Below, piece after piece: positions 25,163 through 32,187 of a stretch of DNA of 64,000 bases. Position 1 is the first letter of the stretch. Each line of letters starts with the position of its first letter. The position numbers and the translations under genes were made by a program. The notes beneath the pieces are model-generated. The model made no database searches. It was given only the letters and a program-made list of their open reading frames with translations, and was not told the DNA's origin. The stretch is from Thermohalobaculum sp039816045 (GTDB taxonomy: Bacteria; Pseudomonadota; Alphaproteobacteria; Rhodobacterales; Rhodobacteraceae), in assembly GCA_039816045.1 (NCBI GenBank), contig JBCBYB010000024.1, positions 1-64,000 on the forward strand, given 5' to 3'.

Positions 25163-25944
25163 CTCTCCCAAACCGGCGCCTGGCCGGGGAAATCGGCGCT
25201 CTGCGGCTTCACCAAGCAAAAGCGCTGGCCGGTGGGCGCCTCCATCACAATCCAGCGCTTGACCCGGGCCACACGGCTGCATCCAATCGCGCGCAACCGA
25301 CGCTCTTCAGCCTCCTGGTCGTCGGTTTCGAGATCGATGTGCACGCGCGGCTCGTGCTCCACCGACTGGAGGAGCAGCTTCGGATAGCCCCGGCGCTCCG
25401 CAAGCACGGCGTATTTCCCATCCGCATCGACCGCGCCGGAGACCCCGAGTGCGGCCGCCCAGAACGACGTCGCAGGGCCGAGATCGTCGGTCTGGCAGTC
25501 GATCACCAACACGCCGAGACGCGAGCGATGGGTTCGCACGCCTGGCTCGACTTGCGCGTGAGGTGTCGCCGCCGGCGCATCATCCCACGGCACGACACAA
25601 AAGCCATGGCCCGTCGGCGCACGCATCACCACCCAGTCCTCGATGGCCGCGGTCTGCGTGGCGCCCAGCCGCTCGAGCCGGGAGACCTCCGCCGCCACAT
25701 CCTCCGCCTCGATGTCGAGATGGACGCGCGGTGTGTGCGAGACCCGCTGCACCTCGACCGTCAGCCCTTCCGCGTTCCAGAGCACACCTTCCGGAGACCC
25801 CTCAAGCCGCCCGAGCCGCATGAAGGTCTCGCCGCCCGGGGTCGCCTCCATCCCCAGCGCGTACGCCCAGAACCGCGCCGCCTCCGGCAGATCGGTGGTC
25901 TGGCAGTCGATGCTGATCCCGCCGAGCCGCGTGCGTCCCGTCAT
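25159..25944 (-). CDS. tandem VOC (glyoxalase/bleomycin-resistance fold) protein
   Basis: A 261-aa protein made of two similar VOC modules of about 115 residues. Module 1 starts LGGISIDCQTTDLPEAARFW and ends APTGHGFCVVP; module 2 starts LGVLVIDCQTDDLGPATSFW and ends APTGQRFCLVKP. Each carries the RVHLDIE/RVHIDLE strand. These match the Glyoxalase_6 subgroup. The reaction is unknown and metal ligands are not certain. It lies between the LivH-like gene and the rest of the importer, in the same direction, but has no obvious link to transport. A five-copy ATATCGC array lies just before it. Confidence 0.82.
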   Translation of the reverse strand: MTGRTRLGGISIDCQTTDLPEAARFWAYALGMEATPGGETFMRLGRLEGSPEGVLWNAEGLTVEVQRVSHTPRVHLDIEAEDVAAEVSRLERLGATQTAAIEDWVVMRAPTGHGFCVVPWDDAPAATPHAQVEPGVRTHRSRLGVLVIDCQTDDLGPATSFWAAALGVSGAVDADGKYAVLAERRGYPKLLLQSVEHEPRVHIDLETDDQEAEERRLRAIGCSRVARVKRWIVMEAPTGQRFCLVKPQSADFPGQAPVWES

Positions 25945-25969
25945 GCGACAGCCCTCCGGAGCGGGCGCA

Positions 25970-26022
25970 ATATCGCTGATATCGCACCGATATCGCGCAG
26001 GAATATCGCAGCTGGATATCGC
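25970..26022. repeat. five-copy ATATCGC array
   Basis: ATATCGC occurs at 25970, 25979, 25990, 26003 and 26016, with start-to-start spacing of 9, 11, 13 and 13 bp. Three copies extend to the palindrome GATATC. The array fills the 79-bp gap between the stop of the LivH-like gene and the start of the VOC gene. It could be an operator cluster for the VOC gene or a remnant of an insertion. No similar cluster is seen elsewhere in the window. Confidence 0.7.
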
Positions 26023-26023
26023 A

Positions 26024-26992
26024 CTAGACCCGCTCGATGATCTTCTCGCCGAACAGTCCCTGCGGCCGGAACAGCAGGAAGGTCAGCGCGAGCATATAGG
26101 CGAACCAGTTCTCCGTCGCGCCGCCGATCATCGGCCCGATGTAGAACTCAAAGAGCTTCTCCCCGACGCCGATGATGAGCCCTCCGACAATGGCCCCCGG
26201 GATCGAGGTGAAGCCCCCCAGCATGAGCACCGGCAGAGCCTTAAGGGCAATCAGGGAAAGGGAAAATTGGACGCCGGACTTGGCGCCCCACATGATCCCG
26301 GCGGCGAGTGCCACGATCCCCGCGACCGACCAGACGATCCACCAGATGGTCTCGAGGCTGATGCCGACCGACAGCGCCGCCTGGTGGTCATCCGCCACGG
26401 CCCGGAGCGCTCGGCCCATTTTTGTGTATTGGCTGAAGAGGGTGAGCGCCACGACGAGGATCACGGCCACCACCGCCGCCGAGATCTCGATCTTCTCGAT
26501 GAACATGCCCGTCCACTCGATGATCGTGTCCGACGGGCCGGAGGGCAGCCCCACATCTAGCACCTTGACGTTGGCGCCCCACATCAGATCGCCCATGCCC
26601 TCGAGCACGAACGCCAGCCCGATGGTCGCCATAAAGAGGATGATACCCTCTTGATTCACAAGGTTTTTCAGGACGACCTTCACCACCAGCCAGGCGAGCG
26701 CGATCATCGTCACAAGCGTCGCGGCGATGGCCACGAGATCGGGCAACCCCGTCTCGCCCCAATGGTGGATCTTGGTGCCCCAGACCGCGTTGATGAGGTG
26801 GGCAAACGGCACCTGGCCCGATTGGAACCCAACCAGCGTGAGCGCGGCGAAGAGCGCCAGCACCCCTTGGGCAAAGTTAAAGATGCCGGACGCCTTGAAG
26901 ATCAGCACGAAGCCGAGCGCCACCAGTGAGTACATCACCCCCGCCAGCAGGCCCGAAATTACAACCTCGAAGAAAAAGAGTAGCTCTCCCAT
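26024..26992 (-). CDS. Liv-type ABC transporter permease (LivH-like)
   Basis: A 322-aa inner-membrane permease with about eight helices. LivH signatures are SGLLAGVMYSLVALGFVLIF, ASGIFNFAQGVLALFAALT, GRALRAVADDHQAALSVGI and VLMLGGFTSIPGAIVGGLI. The ATG at 26992 has AAGGAGAAGG upstream and lies 4 bp after the stop of the 96-aa gene. With the LivM-like permease it should form the heterodimeric channel. No defects seen. Confidence 0.93.
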   Translation of the reverse strand: MGELLFFFEVVISGLLAGVMYSLVALGFVLIFKASGIFNFAQGVLALFAALTLVGFQSGQVPFAHLINAVWGTKIHHWGETGLPDLVAIAATLVTMIALAWLVVKVVLKNLVNQEGIILFMATIGLAFVLEGMGDLMWGANVKVLDVGLPSGPSDTIIEWTGMFIEKIEISAAVVAVILVVALTLFSQYTKMGRALRAVADDHQAALSVGISLETIWWIVWSVAGIVALAAGIMWGAKSGVQFSLSLIALKALPVLMLGGFTSIPGAIVGGLIIGVGEKLFEFYIGPMIGGATENWFAYMLALTFLLFRPQGLFGEKIIERV

Positions 26993-26996
26993 AGGC

Positions 26997-27287
26997 TTAC
27001 CTTCTCCTTTCCACAGCATTCAACCGGTCGAAGACGCGCCGCAGCTTCATCCGAAACCAAAGCTCGCAGGCCAGGAGACCGAGCCCCAGGACCGCCCCGA
27101 CACCCAGCAGGATCACCGGGCGCTCCGCCGCCGCGCGCAACGGCGTGCCGTCCTGAATGACACTGGCCGCATCGGGAAAGGTGGTGGCCATACCGTAGAG
27201 GATCGCGCATAGAAAGATCATCGAGAGACAAACCGCAGACAGTGTATGAAGCCCTATCGCCTGGCGGTACTCACTTCGCCTAATCAT
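26997..27287 (-). CDS. small two-helix membrane protein between the LivG- and LivH-like genes
   Basis: A 96-aa protein with membrane segments at about residues 14-34 (LHTLSAVCLSMIFLCAILYG) and 58-76 (VILLGVGAVLGLGLLACELW), and a basic C-terminus (RMKLRRVFDRLNAVERRR). It overlaps the LivG-like 3' end by 8 bp and stops 4 bp before the LivH-like start, a strongly operonic position. No family recognised. A frame open further upstream lies inside the LivG-like gene. It is a candidate accessory membrane subunit, matching the 94-aa protein beside the LivM-like gene in size and topology. Confidence 0.72.
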   Translation of the reverse strand: MIRRSEYRQAIGLHTLSAVCLSMIFLCAILYGMATTFPDAASVIQDGTPLRAAAERPVILLGVGAVLGLGLLACELWFRMKLRRVFDRLNAVERRR

Positions 27288-28140
27288 GAGGCACCCCCAG
27301 ATAGGCGTCGATGACGGCCTGGTTGTTGCGGACTTTGTCGGGCGTGCCGTCGCCAATCTTCTGGCCGAAGTCGAGCACCACGACCCGGTCGGCGAGGTCC
27401 ATGACGACGCCCATATCGTGCTCGATCAGCACAATGGTGGTGCCGAACTCGTCGTTCACGTCGAGGATGAAGCGGCACATGTCCTCCTTCTCCTCGACGT
27501 TCATGCCCGCCATGGGCTCGTCGAGCAGCAGCAGGTTGGGCTCGGCGGCGAGCGCCCGGCCCAGCTCCACCCGCTTTTGCAGGCCGTAGGGCAGCCGGCC
27601 CACAGGGGTCTTGCGGATCGCCTGGATCTCGAGAAAGTCGATGATGCGCTCCACATGGGCGCGGTGGCGGATCTCCTCGGCCTCGGCCGGGCCCGCCCAG
27701 AGCGCCTGGAACAACAGCCCGCGCTTCATCTTGGTCAGCCGCCCGGTCATGATGTTGTCGAGCGTGGTCATACCCTTGAAGAGCGCGATGTTCTGGAAGG
27801 TCCGGGCAATCCCCTGGCGCGCGATCTGGTGTGGCCGCAAGGGCCCGCGCTTCTTGCCGCGGAACCAGACCTCGCCCTCTTGCGGGTGATAGAAGCCCGA
27901 GATCACGTTGAGCATCGAGGATTTGCCGGCCCCGTTCGGACCGATAATCGCCCGCACCTCACGCTCGCGGATGTCGAAGGAGACGTCCTTGATCGCGGTC
28001 ACCCCGCCAAAGCGCAGCGTGATGTTGCGGATGTCCATGACGGTCTCGCCGATCTCGCGGGCATGGATGCCGTGGGCCTCCTCGGCGGCGGCATAAGTGG
28101 CATCGTCTGCGGCGGCTTCGGCGACGGTTGGATGGGTCAT
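27280..28140 (-). CDS. Liv-type ABC transporter ATP-binding protein (LivG-like)
   Basis: A 286-aa ATPase. Walker A is GPNGAGKSS, the Q-loop region GIARTFQNIALFKGMT, the signature LPYGLQKRVELGRAL, Walker B LLLLDEPMAGMNVEE, and the switch VLIEHDMGVVMDLADRV. A 30-residue N-terminal extension with AEAAADDATYAAAEEAHG precedes the core and is unusual for LivG. AGGAGGAC precedes the ATG. It lies 11 bp after the acyl-CoA synthetase stop, so enzyme and transporter share one transcript. Confidence 0.93.
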   Translation of the reverse strand: MTHPTVAEAAADDATYAAAEEAHGIHAREIGETVMDIRNITLRFGGVTAIKDVSFDIREREVRAIIGPNGAGKSSMLNVISGFYHPQEGEVWFRGKKRGPLRPHQIARQGIARTFQNIALFKGMTTLDNIMTGRLTKMKRGLLFQALWAGPAEAEEIRHRAHVERIIDFLEIQAIRKTPVGRLPYGLQKRVELGRALAAEPNLLLLDEPMAGMNVEEKEDMCRFILDVNDEFGTTIVLIEHDMGVVMDLADRVVVLDFGQKIGDGTPDKVRNNQAVIDAYLGVPHD

Positions 28141-28151
28141 GCGTGTCCTCC

Positions 28152-30131
28152 TCAGGCCGCCTTGTCTGCGCTCGCCTGGACCGGGAAGGTCTCGGCGTCG
28201 CGGATCTCGAGGGTGGCCTTCAGCGTGCCCTTGCGGCCGTCCTCATAGGTCACCTCGGTCGCCGTCGCGATCTCCGACGCCCCGCCATAGAGCGCATCGA
28301 CCAGGTCGGCGAACTTCTCGGCGATAAAGCGGCGGCGGACTTTGCGGGTGCGGGTGAGTTCCCCGTCGTCGGCGTCGAGCTCCTTGTGCAGCACCAGGAA
28401 CCGCGCGATCTGGCAGTGGCTGAGCATCGGGTCGCCGGCGAGGTCGCGGTTGGTGTCGCGGATGTGCTCGGCGACCATGGCATAGACCTTCGGGTGGCCG
28501 GCGAGCTCCTGATAGCTCGAATAGGCGATGCCGCTGCGCTCCGCCCAGTTGCCGACGGCGGACAGGTCGATGTTGACGATCGCCATGCACTGGTCGCGCT
28601 CATGGCCGAAGACCACGGCCTCAAGGATGTTGGGGAAGAATTTCAGCTTGTTCTCGAGGTATTTGGGCGCGAAAAGCTGCCCGCTGGAGAGCTTGCCCAC
28701 ATCCTTTGCCCGGTCGAGGATACGCAGCTGCCCCGTGCGCTCGTCGAAGAAGCCCGCGTCTCCAGTGGCCACCCAGCCGTCCGGGTCCTTGGTGTCGCGC
28801 GTCGCATCGGGGTTCTTGTAGTACTCCACGAAGACGCCGGGCGAGCGGTAGAACACCTCGCCCCCTTCGCGGATCTCAACCTCGACGCCGGGGGTCGGCA
28901 CTCCCACGGTCTCCGGATCGACCGCGTCGTTGGTATGCTGGGTGATGAAGACGCTCGCCTCGGTCTGACCATAGAGCTGCTTCAGCGGCACCCCGATCGC
29001 ACGGTAAAACGCAAAGAGATCCGGCCCGATCGCCTCACCGGCCGTGTAGCCGATGCGTACGCGGGAGAGCCCCAACACGTTCTTCAGTGGACCCGTCACG
29101 AAAAGCTCGCCAAGGCGGGTCTGGAAACGCTCCCAGCCGGTGATCTCTTCTCCAGCTTTCTCCTTCGCCTCCATCACACGGGCATGGTCCATGAACCGCT
29201 TATAGAGCCAGCGCTTGGTCCAGCCGGCGTCCTCCATGCGGATGGTCACCATGGTGAGCATCTGCTCGAACACCCGCGGCGGTGCGAAGAAATAGCTCGG
29301 CCCGATCTCGCGGAGATCCGCATGCATGGTCTCGGCGCTCTCAGGGCAGGCAACCGACATACCGGTCACATAAGCCTGGCCCATGGAGAAGATGAAGTCA
29401 CCGACCCAGGCGAGCGGCAGATAGGCCAGCATGCTGTCCTGCTCGGTCAGGCTGTCGACCGAGGCGGCGGCAGCGGCGGTCTTCAGGATATTGTCATGCG
29501 AGAGCACCACCCCCTTCGGCTTGCCGGTCGTGCCCGAGGTGTAGAGCATGACGCAGACATCCGAGCCCTTTTGCGCCGCGATGCGGGCGTCCATGGCCGG
29601 CCCCTGCTCGGCAGCGGCGGCGCGGCCGATCTTCTGCACCTCTGCATAGTCATGCAGGGTCGAATGGTCGTAGTTCCGTAACCCGCGCGGATCCGCATAG
29701 ATGATCTGGGAGATGCCGGGCAAGCGCTCCTGGACCGAGAGCACCTTGTCCACCTGCTCCTGATCCTCGGCGATGATGAAACGCGCCTCGCAATGGTCGA
29801 GGATATAGGCCATCTCCTCGGCGACGCTGTCCTGATAGACGGGCACGGGCACGCCGCCCGCCATCTGGCAGGCGACCATCGACCAGTAGAGCCGCGGACG
29901 GTTGGTGCCGATCACCGCCATCCGGTCGCCGGGCTGCAATCCTAGGGTGACGAGCCCGAGCGCGAGGGCGCGCGTCTCCTCGGAGACCTCCGCCCAGCTC
30001 CAGCTCTGCCAGATCCCGTATTCCTTCTCGCGGCTCGCCGGGCGCGATCCCCGGTCACGGGCATTGGCCGCGAGCAGTTTCGCGAACGTGTCAGTGCCTG
30101 AGTTGCCTGCGGGTGCAGCCCCAGTGGTCAT
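28152..30131 (-). CDS. AMP-forming acyl-CoA synthetase (long-chain FadD/ACSL-like)
   Basis: A 659-aa ligase of the ANL superfamily. The nucleotide motif YTSGTTGKPKG is at 197-207. YGQTEASVF (A5), GWVATGDAGFF (A7) and ILDRAKDVGKLSSGQ (A8/A10 region) follow, with a C-terminal domain that includes TRTRKVRRRFI. Length and motif spacing match long-chain acyl-CoA synthetases, but the acid used is unknown. An ideal GGAGG site precedes the ATG at 30131. It is the first gene of the Liv-like importer operon, which suggests that the imported ligand is a carboxylic acid trapped as its CoA ester. Confidence 0.9.
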   Translation of the reverse strand: MTTGAAPAGNSGTDTFAKLLAANARDRGSRPASREKEYGIWQSWSWAEVSEETRALALGLVTLGLQPGDRMAVIGTNRPRLYWSMVACQMAGGVPVPVYQDSVAEEMAYILDHCEARFIIAEDQEQVDKVLSVQERLPGISQIIYADPRGLRNYDHSTLHDYAEVQKIGRAAAAEQGPAMDARIAAQKGSDVCVMLYTSGTTGKPKGVVLSHDNILKTAAAAASVDSLTEQDSMLAYLPLAWVGDFIFSMGQAYVTGMSVACPESAETMHADLREIGPSYFFAPPRVFEQMLTMVTIRMEDAGWTKRWLYKRFMDHARVMEAKEKAGEEITGWERFQTRLGELFVTGPLKNVLGLSRVRIGYTAGEAIGPDLFAFYRAIGVPLKQLYGQTEASVFITQHTNDAVDPETVGVPTPGVEVEIREGGEVFYRSPGVFVEYYKNPDATRDTKDPDGWVATGDAGFFDERTGQLRILDRAKDVGKLSSGQLFAPKYLENKLKFFPNILEAVVFGHERDQCMAIVNIDLSAVGNWAERSGIAYSSYQELAGHPKVYAMVAEHIRDTNRDLAGDPMLSHCQIARFLVLHKELDADDGELTRTRKVRRRFIAEKFADLVDALYGGASEIATATEVTYEDGRKGTLKATLEIRDAETFPVQASADKAA

Positions 30132-30179
30132 GCCGTCCTCCTGTTGGCCCAGGCTCTTATGGCCCGTTGCGTACCGCGA

Positions 30180-30208
30180 ATAGGATAGGAGTGTCCGGCA
30201 CGGGTCAA
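30180..30208 (-). promoter_or_regulatory. probable housekeeping promoter of the synthetase-importer operon
   Basis: On the minus strand TTGACC (30203-30208) and TCCTAT (30180-30185) are separated by 17 bp. They lie about 50 bp upstream of the acyl-CoA synthetase start codon, giving a 5' leader of roughly 40 nt. Confidence 0.5.
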
Positions 30209-30261
30209 GCACCGGCAGTGCCGCGGGGCGGCGTATCGTGGCGCAAGGAGACCCATCGACC

Positions 30262-30301
30262 CAAAAACGAAACGCCCGCCCGGTGGGAACCGGACGGGCG
30301 T
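30262..30301 (-). terminator. rho-independent terminator of hsp20
   Basis: Thirteen-bp arms at 30272-30284 and 30289-30301 pair with one wobble around a GGGA loop. Read on the minus strand, the hairpin is followed by TTTCGTTTTTGG. It lies about 40 bp after the hsp20 stop. Confidence 0.85.
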
Positions 30302-30339
30302 CGGAACAGCAGGGGCGTTGCGCGCGCCGGGCGCGCGGC

Positions 30340-30798
30340 TTAACCCTCGATCGTGGTGCGGCCTTTCTCGCCGGTCGTGATCGCGATGGTGCGCGGCTTC
30401 AGCGCCTCCGGGATCTCGCGGGCGAGGTCGATGTGGAGCAGGCCGTGCTCGAGGCCGGCGCCCGTGACCTTCACATGGTCGGCGAGCTGGAAGCGGCGCT
30501 CGAACCCACGCTCGGCAATGCCGCGGTGGAGATAGACCGGGCGCTCGCCCTCGGGCTTCTCGCGCTTGGCGGCGGTGACCGTGAGCTGGCCTTCCTTGAC
30601 CTCGATGGTCAGATCCTCTTCGCCAAAGCCTGCAACCGCCAGCGAGATGCGATAGGCGTCTTCGCCCAGTTTCTCGATATTGTAGGGCGGGTAGCTCGGC
30701 GCTGCGACGTCGTGGCTCATCACCTGATCGAGCATCGACGCGAGCCGGTCGAAGCCAACGGTGGAGCGGTAAAGCGGGGTGAGATCGACATTGCGCAT
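30340..30798 (-). CDS. small heat-shock protein (Hsp20/IbpA family)
   Basis: A 152-aa alpha-crystallin-domain chaperone that holds unfolding proteins for refolding by DnaK/ClpB. N-terminal LTPLYRSTVGFDRLASMLDQ is typical of class A alphaproteobacterial sHsps. The crystallin domain spans about 36-130 (YRISLAVAGFGEEDLTIEV, GIAERGFERRFQLADHVKV, ALEHGLLHIDLAREIPE-type ending). Upstream lie a sigma32-like promoter and a ROSE-like thermometer covering the ribosome site. It is thus regulated by heat at both transcription and translation. Monocistronic, with its own terminator. Confidence 0.94.
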   Translation of the reverse strand: MRNVDLTPLYRSTVGFDRLASMLDQVMSHDVAAPSYPPYNIEKLGEDAYRISLAVAGFGEEDLTIEVKEGQLTVTAAKREKPEGERPVYLHRGIAERGFERRFQLADHVKVTGAGLEHGLLHIDLAREIPEALKPRTIAITTGEKGRTTIEG

Positions 30799-30892
30799 GT
30801 CTTCGTATCCTCCATAGAGAAGCGATATGTGGTGCGGCCCCCCGAATTCGGGCAGACCTGGGTTCTCCGCGGTGCCGTCGTGGCCATCCGCA
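30799..30892 (-). ncRNA. ROSE-like RNA thermometer in the hsp20 leader
   Basis: The last leader hairpin on the minus strand (30807-30826) reads AUCGCUUCUCUAUGGAGGAU. It pairs A-U, U-A, C-G, a bulged G, then C-G, U-A, U-G, C-G, closing a UCUAU loop. It therefore buries the GGAGGA ribosome site. UCGCU matches the ROSE signature UYGCU with its essential bulged G. A second hairpin around CCCGAATTCGGG (30841-30852) lies upstream. The roughly 94-nt leader length fits ROSE elements, which melt at heat-shock temperature. The upstream limit is set from the predicted transcription start. Confidence 0.75.
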
Positions 30893-30898
30893 AACTAG

Positions 30899-30927
30899 AG
30901 GTGGGGAGCCGGGTGGCCGGCGTCAAG
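30899..30927 (-). promoter_or_regulatory. sigma32 (RpoH) type promoter of hsp20
   Basis: Minus-strand CTTGACG (30921-30927), 14 bp, then CCCCACCT (30899-30906). The heat-shock consensus is CTTGAAA, 11-16 bp, CCCCATNT. It begins 3 bp from the protease stop codon. Confidence 0.75.
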
Positions 30928-30930
30928 GGG

Positions 30931-31689
30931 TCAGTCGAGCGCTGCCAGCACCTCCGCGATCGCCGCATCGAGCCGGACGGCCCAGGCGATCGGCTGACCG
31001 TTGTTGCGGCTCATTGCGGAGATCACGGCAACGAGACGGCGCTTGCCCCGGATCTCGGCAAAGAGCGGGGACCCCGACGCGCCGAAGGTCACATCGCAGC
31101 CGAGTGCCAGGACCGCGTCGCGCGCGCCGCGCAGATCGCAGCCATCCTGCCTAGTCAGTGCATGGGCCCGATCGCGGCGATAGCTGACAAGTGTCAGGGG
31201 CCCGCGCGCCGCAGCCGCTGGCGCAACCTCGAACGGGGGCGCCGCGTCCTCCGGGATCGGCAACCGCAGCCGGATCAGCGCGAGATCCGAGCCGATGCGC
31301 TCCAGATCGTCGAGCCCCTCCTGCGCATACCGAGGATGGATGGCGATGCTCTTGGCGTCGCTCCAGCCCACCCGCTGTCCCTGGCGCCAGCCAGCGGCAA
31401 AATGGACATTGCCGGGGGCGTAGGTCTCCCCCGTGCGGTCCGAGATCAGACAATGCGCCGCCGTCAGGACCAGATCCTCGGCGATCAAAGTGCCCGTGCA
31501 CATACCGCGCTCGGAGAAGGTGGCGATATTGACACGACCGACCCCGCGCCAATGGGTGTGCTCTTCCGCCGTCAGCATCCGGCGCCGCTCGATCAACTCC
31601 AGAGCCGAAGAGCGCGCCGACTGGGCCGCCGCAAGCTCGGGGACAAGCGCCGCAACAAGGGCAAAGACGTACGCAAACCTGACCATCAT
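30931..31689 (-). CDS. secreted trypsin-like serine protease
   Basis: A 252-aa chymotrypsin-fold (S1) protease with a signal peptide (MVRFAYVFALVAALVPELAAA). The triad is His79 in VLTAAHCLIS, Asp135 in GSDLALIRL and Ser205 in TFGASGSPLF. The usual GDSGGP is GASGSP, so the oxyanion region is intact but the Asp before Ser is replaced. Cysteines in MCTG/AAHC and GCDL/GCDV suggest two disulfides. Likely a periplasmic or exported V8-like or trypsin-like enzyme. It follows the DUF2147 gene by 7 bp. Substrate unknown. Confidence 0.88.
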   Translation of the reverse strand: MMVRFAYVFALVAALVPELAAAQSARSSALELIERRRMLTAEEHTHWRGVGRVNIATFSERGMCTGTLIAEDLVLTAAHCLISDRTGETYAPGNVHFAAGWRQGQRVGWSDAKSIAIHPRYAQEGLDDLERIGSDLALIRLRLPIPEDAAPPFEVAPAAAARGPLTLVSYRRDRAHALTRQDGCDLRGARDAVLALGCDVTFGASGSPLFAEIRGKRRLVAVISAMSRNNGQPIAWAVRLDAAIAEVLAALD

Positions 31690-31696
31690 GGAGCTC

Positions 31697-32077
31697 TCAG
31701 CCGCCGTTCACGCGGGTCCAGACCTGGCCGCGGCACACGAGGCCAAGCAGCGCACAGCCCGAAACCTCTAGCCGGCTCGGGTCGAGCAGCTCCATCTTCG
31801 CGTCATAGGTCTCGTCATTGTCTGGCGCCCAGATCGTGCCATCCTCCCAGCGGTTTTCCCCTGCAGGGACCATGTTCTCAATGATCTTGCGCCCGACCAA
31901 CTCGGCACGCTTTGGGCTGTTGCTTTCGACAATCGTGCCGCACATCAGGTCGCCGCATGGCGCGATCTCGACCTCGATGAAGCGTCCCTCCTCGTTGGGC
32001 GAGCTCTTCCAATTGCCGGTCGGATCGGCGAGCGCCACGGCCGGCACGAAAGCCAGCAAGCTGATGATCAGGCGCAT
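31697..32077 (-). CDS. DUF2147 family secreted protein
   Basis: A 126-aa protein with a signal peptide (MRLIISLLAFVPAVALA) followed by ADPTGNWKSSPNEEGRFIEV, the hallmark start of DUF2147. CGDLMCGTIVE, GRKIIENMVP and a C-terminal CALLGLVCRGQVWTRV complete a small lipocalin-like beta-barrel with two probable disulfides. Its function is unknown in general. A GGAGGGG site precedes the ATG at 32077. The frame is open 55 codons further upstream but without conservation. It forms a two-gene unit with the protease. Confidence 0.87.
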   Translation of the reverse strand: MRLIISLLAFVPAVALADPTGNWKSSPNEEGRFIEVEIAPCGDLMCGTIVESNSPKRAELVGRKIIENMVPAGENRWEDGTIWAPDNDETYDAKMELLDPSRLEVSGCALLGLVCRGQVWTRVNGG

Positions 32078-32187
32078 GGTCCCCTCCCTCAAGCCAATGG
32101 CGCCGGTAACCCCGCCACTGTGACACCATACTCGGCCCGAATGGCCGGTGCGAGCCCCGTTTGCGTGAACGCCGCCGCCCATATCGA

